DNA from: Candidatus Peregrinibacteria bacterium CG10_big_fil_rev_8_21_14_0_10_49_16
Lineage (GTDB): Bacteria > Patescibacteriota > Gracilibacteria > Peribacterales > Peribacteraceae
Direction: 5' to 3'
Length of the DNA stretch: 7,400 nucleotides
Assembly: GCA_002772605.1 (NCBI GenBank)
Contig: PFDS01000055.1
Location: 1-7,400 of the forward strand
The position numbers and the translations under genes were made by a program. Positions 4,406-7,400 of the stretch are shown one piece after another (position 1 is the first letter of the stretch; every line of letters starts with the position of its first letter). Below the pieces are notes generated by a model. It did no database searches. It was not told the DNA's origin and saw nothing but the letters and a program-made list of their open reading frames with translations.

Positions 4406-5326
4406 ATGAAGCAGTTTGTTCTTATAGGGAATTACGGTGTGGGAAACATGGGTGACGAAGCATTGAAACACTATTTTTTGCGTACATTTCCTGAGGTTCA
4501 GTGGTCTGTACTCTCCGCACATCCCGTTGTAGGGGAATTGCACAGGCTTCCCTGTGGTATGCGATCATTATTTGGTACACCCTGGTGGAAAACATTCCGG
4601 TGCATGCGTCGATGTGATGGTGTGGTCTTTGGAGGGGGGTCACTGTTTACTGATACGGAATCCGTACAGGCCTGCATACTTTGGTGGTGGCATGCGTTTG
4701 TGGCGAGGCTGCACAGAAAGCCTGTTCATCTTGCGTTTCAGGGCATTGGCCCGTTTCGTACACGCCTGGGTCGCCTGTGTGCAACATCAGTCATTCGTCG
4801 CGCAGCTTCCCTTTCCGTGCGTGATCGTTTCAGTCTTGCGCGTGTACAGTTTCTATGTCCAGGGAAAGAAGTCACTCTTGCATTTGATCCTGTGTATGGT
4901 GATACCATAGGGAGTGACAGGGTGGCGAAAGAGGAGCGGGTGTTGATGATTATTCCGAGAAAGAATTCCTCAGGTGCGTTCTGGCACCTTGCGGAGGAAA
5001 CAGTGCGACGTGAATCGTGGGATACGATAGAAGTGATCTGTCTACAGCAAGAGACAAACCTGCCCGTGACGTGCGATGCTGTGCATCAGGTGCAGTCATG
5101 GAATGAACTGCTTGATCAGTTGAAGTGTGCTTCTTTTGTGGTGTCTGAGCGTTTTCATGGAGCACTGGCGGCACTTGTCCTTGGTGTTCCTTTTACTGTC
5201 AGTCCTCAATGCCCAGAGGATAAGTTCGATGCCCTAGAGAAAGAACAATGTGAGGGAAGAGAATCGTTTGTGGTCCGCATACGGCAAGGGGAAGAGGAAT
5301 TGCGCAGAGGACTACGGTTAGGATAG
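4406..5326 (+). CDS. Polysaccharide pyruvyl transferase family protein (CsaB-like)
   Basis: The family transfers pyruvate from phosphoenolpyruvate to form a ketal on a sugar of a surface glycan; CsaB does this on secondary cell wall polymers that bind SLH-domain proteins. The 306 residues carry the family's landmarks: an N-terminal GNYGVGNMGDEAL (8-20), the FGGGSLFTD loop (75-83), GIGPF (113-117) followed by RRAASLSVRD (131-140), and the C-terminal SERFHGALAALVLGVPF (247-263) with the conserved R249 and H251. The length is at the short end for the family. No signal peptide or membrane helix is seen, so it should act in the cytoplasm on a lipid-linked or nucleotide-linked precursor. ATG 4406 is chosen over an in-frame GTG at 4400 and gives a start typical of the family. 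It sits between rplS and lepA with 11- and 12-nt gaps, an unexpected place for a glycan enzyme. The acceptor glycan cannot be told from the sequence. Confidence 0.85.
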   Translation: MKQFVLIGNYGVGNMGDEALKHYFLRTFPEVQWSVLSAHPVVGELHRLPCGMRSLFGTPWWKTFRCMRRCDGVVFGGGSLFTDTESVQACILWWWHAFVARLHRKPVHLAFQGIGPFRTRLGRLCATSVIRRAASLSVRDRFSLARVQFLCPGKEVTLAFDPVYGDTIGSDRVAKEERVLMIIPRKNSSGAFWHLAEETVRRESWDTIEVICLQQETNLPVTCDAVHQVQSWNELLDQLKCASFVVSERFHGALAALVLGVPFTVSPQCPEDKFDALEKEQCEGRESFVVRIRQGEEELRRGLRLG

Positions 5327-5338
5327 TGTGGCCTGCAC

Positions 5339-7153
5339 ATGGATATACGAAATTTCTGCATCATTGCGCATATAGATCACGGAAAGTCGACATTGGCCGA
5401 TCGATTTTTACAGGTCACGAAGACGGTGCAAGAGCGTGATATGAAAGAGCAGACATTGGATATGATGGATTTGGAGCGAGAGCGTGGCATTACCATTAAG
5501 TTGCAGCCAGTGCGGATGATGCATAAAGGCATGCAGTTGAATCTGATCGATACGCCCGGTCACACGGATTTTCGGTACGAAGTTAGCAGGTCTCTCGCGG
5601 CATGCGAGGGGGCTATTCTTCTGGTGGATGCGTCACAAGGCGTACAGGCACAGACCATTGCCGTGCTCATGATGGCATTGGAGCATGATCTGACAATCAT
5701 TCCCGTGCTCAATAAAATCGATTTGCCTGCGGCGGATCCGGAGCGGACTGGTCAGGAAGTGTGCGGGCTTCTTGGGTGTTCGATGGAGGATATCCTTCGT
5801 GTGTCCGCGAAAGAGGGGACCGGTGTTGAGGCAGTGCTTGATGCGGTGAGAGAGAGAATTCCCGCTCCTGTGCCTGCAGCGTCGGGAGATGGAGCTCGCG
5901 CACTGGTATTCGATGCCGTGTCGGATACGTATCGTGGAGTGATTGCCTATGTACGCGTGATTGATGGAGTGCTCCATGCCGGTCAGTCTGCGTACCTTCT
6001 TGGGGCGAAACATGTATTTTCTATTCAAGAAGTGGGGTACTTTACACCCCAGTATCATGCATGCGATACGATCGGGGCGGGAGAGATCGGGTACATTGTG
6101 ACGGGATTGAAAGATGTACGTTACGTGCGTACGGGGGAGACGGTTGCTTCGGAGGCGTCCCTTGAACCCCTGCCTGGATACACACTGGTTCAGCCTATGG
6201 TGTTTGCAGGGCTCTATCCTATTGAAGCGGATGGGTATGCCAAGCTTCGTGAAGCGTTGGAGAAGCTGGCTTTGAATGATGCGGCATTTCGCTACGAGCC
6301 GGAACGTAATTCCGCGTTGGGAAACGGTTTTCGTTGCGGGTTTTTGGGGCTCCTTCATCTTGATATTGTTCAGGAACGTCTGGAGCGCCAGTTTGACTGT
6401 GATCTGATTGTGACAGCACCGACAGTGAGCTATGAAGTGCGATTCCAAGCGAAGCGTCCCGCTGAGGTTATCCGGGCGAGTTTGTTGAAGGTTGATGATC
6501 CACAGGTTGCCGTGATCAGCAATCCCGCAGATTTTCCCGATCCTACATACATCGATTCCGTTTCCGAACCATGGGTTCGGTTAGAAGTGGTGTGCCGGTC
6601 GGGAGACATAGGTCCTGTTATGACCTTAGTGCAGGAGCGTCGCGGAACGTACATCTCTTTGCAGTATCTGGAGGCAGAACGTGCGCTTCTTGTATTTGAA
6701 GTGCCTTTGCAGGGTATCGTGCTTGATTTCTTTGATGCACTGAAGTCGGCAACCGAGGGGTTTGGTTCCATGCACTACGATCCACTCGGTTTTCGCCAAG
6801 GGGATTTGGTCAAACTTCATATTCTCCTTCTTGGGGAATCTGCAGATGCGCTCAGTACGATTGTGCATCGCAGTGAAGCACACGATATAGGTGCCCGGCT
6901 TTGTAAGAAACTAAAAGAAGTTATTCCCAAGGCACAATTTCCCATTCCCATTCAGGCGGCCATCGGTGCGAAAGTCGTGGCACGCGAAACAGTTTCCGCT
7001 CTGCGAAAAGATGTCACGGGACATTTGTACGGTGGGGATGTGACGCGGAAGCGGAAGCTTCTGGAGAAACAGAAAAAAGGAAAGAAACGACTGAAGCAAA
7101 TGGGGAAGGTGCTCCTCAATCAGGATGCCTTTATGGCAGTGCTGAAGCGGTAG
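5339..7153 (+). CDS. lepA: Elongation factor 4 (LepA), ribosome-associated GTPase
   Basis: EF4/LepA is a translational GTPase that binds the ribosome like EF-G; back-translocation and roles in initiation or 30S assembly have been proposed. The 604 residues match the family's usual length of about 600. GTPase motifs are complete: AHIDHGKST (10-18, P-loop), RERGIT (47-52, switch I), DTPGH (71-75, with the catalytic His75), NKID (125-128) and SAK (156-158). The central and EF-G-V-like domains follow, including GFRCGFLGLLHLDI. The LepA-specific C-terminal domain ends in YGGDVTRKRKLLEKQKKGKK (564-583), the basic tail segment diagnostic of EF4 rather than EF-G. The ATG at 5339 places the P-loop at the normal distance from the N-terminus. 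The gene starts 12 nt after the pyruvyltransferase stop with no Shine-Dalgarno motif, and is the last gene of the operon before an inverted-repeat block. Confidence 0.97.
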   Translation: MDIRNFCIIAHIDHGKSTLADRFLQVTKTVQERDMKEQTLDMMDLERERGITIKLQPVRMMHKGMQLNLIDTPGHTDFRYEVSRSLAACEGAILLVDASQGVQAQTIAVLMMALEHDLTIIPVLNKIDLPAADPERTGQEVCGLLGCSMEDILRVSAKEGTGVEAVLDAVRERIPAPVPAASGDGARALVFDAVSDTYRGVIAYVRVIDGVLHAGQSAYLLGAKHVFSIQEVGYFTPQYHACDTIGAGEIGYIVTGLKDVRYVRTGETVASEASLEPLPGYTLVQPMVFAGLYPIEADGYAKLREALEKLALNDAAFRYEPERNSALGNGFRCGFLGLLHLDIVQERLERQFDCDLIVTAPTVSYEVRFQAKRPAEVIRASLLKVDDPQVAVISNPADFPDPTYIDSVSEPWVRLEVVCRSGDIGPVMTLVQERRGTYISLQYLEAERALLVFEVPLQGIVLDFFDALKSATEGFGSMHYDPLGFRQGDLVKLHILLLGESADALSTIVHRSEAHDIGARLCKKLKEVIPKAQFPIPIQAAIGAKVVARETVSALRKDVTGHLYGGDVTRKRKLLEKQKKGKKRLKQMGKVLLNQDAFMAVLKR

Positions 7154-7163
7154 ATATGTCTAT

Positions 7164-7321
7164 GGAAGCTCTGAAAAACGTGTCATCCTGAGGTGCAATC
7201 TTTTCTGTGTATGGATTCGTGGCTTTTTCGCTTCGCTACAAAGCACCTCACCATGACACAGAAAAGATTGCCACGAATGGATGGCCGTTTTTCAGAGCTT
7301 CCCTATTCCTCAGGATGACAC
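7164..7321. repeat. Composite block of inverted segments downstream of lepA
   Basis: Several reverse-complement pairs are packed into 158 nt. Pair A is GGAAGCTCTGAAAAACG (7164-7180) with 7286-7302, perfect over 17 bp. Pair B is GTGTCATCCTGAGG (7180-7193) with 7308-7321, perfect over 14 bp; B (7181-7196) also matches 7243-7258 in inverse with two mismatches. Pair C is GCAATCTTTTCTGTGT (7195-7210) with 7256-7271, perfect over 16 bp. Pair D is ATTCGTGGC (7215-7223) with 7270-7278, perfect over 9 bp. The order of the right-hand arms follows the left (B, C, D), so the block is not one simple hairpin. It may end lepA transcription, but no canonical stem plus U-tract stands out. Confidence 0.75.
7243..7285. 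repeat. Dispersed repeat, copy 2, inside the post-lepA block
   Basis: This is the second copy of the element at 3820-3861: identical over 18 nt, then GAAAA and a related GAATGGATGGC end. Here it forms the inner right half of the inverted block (arms B', C' and D'). Confidence 0.6.
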
Positions 7322-7400
7322 ATCCTCTTTTCCCTCCTCCAACTGTTCCTGTTTCAAATACGGTTCGAAGAGAATCTGCAGCAAATTGGCGCAGAGTGGT
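7310..7400 (-). CDS. C-terminal end of a probable convergent gene, unknown product (partial)
   Basis: Read on the minus strand from the right edge, one frame gives about 29 residues ending LLQILFEPYLKQEQLEEGKE plus DVSS and a TGA at 7312-7310. The amphipathic helix and acidic, lysine-rich end look like a genuine protein C-terminus, but the stretch is too short to name. The stop codon lies within the inverted segment at 7308-7321. A second minus frame is also open here for about 50 codons and reads through the repeat, which makes it less convincing. The third frame has an early stop. Confidence 0.4.
   Translation of the reverse strand, partial: PLCANLLQILFEPYLKQEQLEEGKEDVSS

Noticed and set aside
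5633..6448. Long minus-strand open frame opposite lepA (271 codons)
   Set aside because: It lies wholly within a confidently identified lepA; its Arg/His/Ser/Cys-rich composition is typical of antisense translation.
7154..7400. CRISPR array or tRNA in the repeat-rich right end
   Set aside because: The repeats are inverted and of unequal length and spacing, not regular direct repeats, and no cloverleaf is visible.

Overview
The window looks like a piece of a Patescibacteria (CPR) genome. This rests on a short VirB2/PF18895-type T4SS pilin, a multi-pass VirB6/TrbL-like protein, a winged-helix protein fused to a nucleotidyltransferase-like domain of a type I associate with that group, and the absence of Shine-Dalgarno motifs. 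A lineage near Peregrinibacteria/Peribacteria is only a guess. TGA acts as a normal stop (it ends the regulator gene, and no in-frame TGA occurs in any called gene), so the recoded-UGA lineages (Gracilibacteria, Absconditabacteria) are unlikely.

Left half (1-3065), a cell-surface or secretion-like locus. Three minus-strand genes run leftwards: a charged membrane protein (2532-1999), a Cys-rich proline-linker lipoprotein (1937-1290) and a polytopic VirB6/TrbL-like protein that leaves the window at its left edge (1215-1). A T4SS-type pilin (2666-3001) is transcribed divergently from them and ends at an AT-rich hairpin terminator. Each of these four genes has a sigma70-like promoter whose -10 hexamer lies exactly 6 nt before the start codon, so their mRNAs are predicted to be leaderless.

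Middle (3066-3861). A winged-helix / degenerate nucleotidyltransferase regulator (3221-3808) is preceded by an array of GTATACAGT-like half-sites. The same 9-mer covers the -10 of the charged membrane protein gene, so one regulator could link the two. A 42-nt dispersed repeat follows the gene.

Right half (3862-7400), a plus-strand operon from one promoter: ribosomal protein L19 (rplS), a CsaB-like polysaccharide pyruvyl transferase, and elongation factor 4 (lepA), with gaps of 11 and 12 nt. Downstream of lepA is a compact block of inverted segments that shares sequence with the repeat behind the regulator. A probable convergent gene on the minus strand enters from the right edge and takes its stop codon from that block.

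The three operon genes are confidently assigned by motif. The T4SS-like assignments rest on topology and motif resemblance. The lipoprotein and the charged membrane protein have no recognised family.
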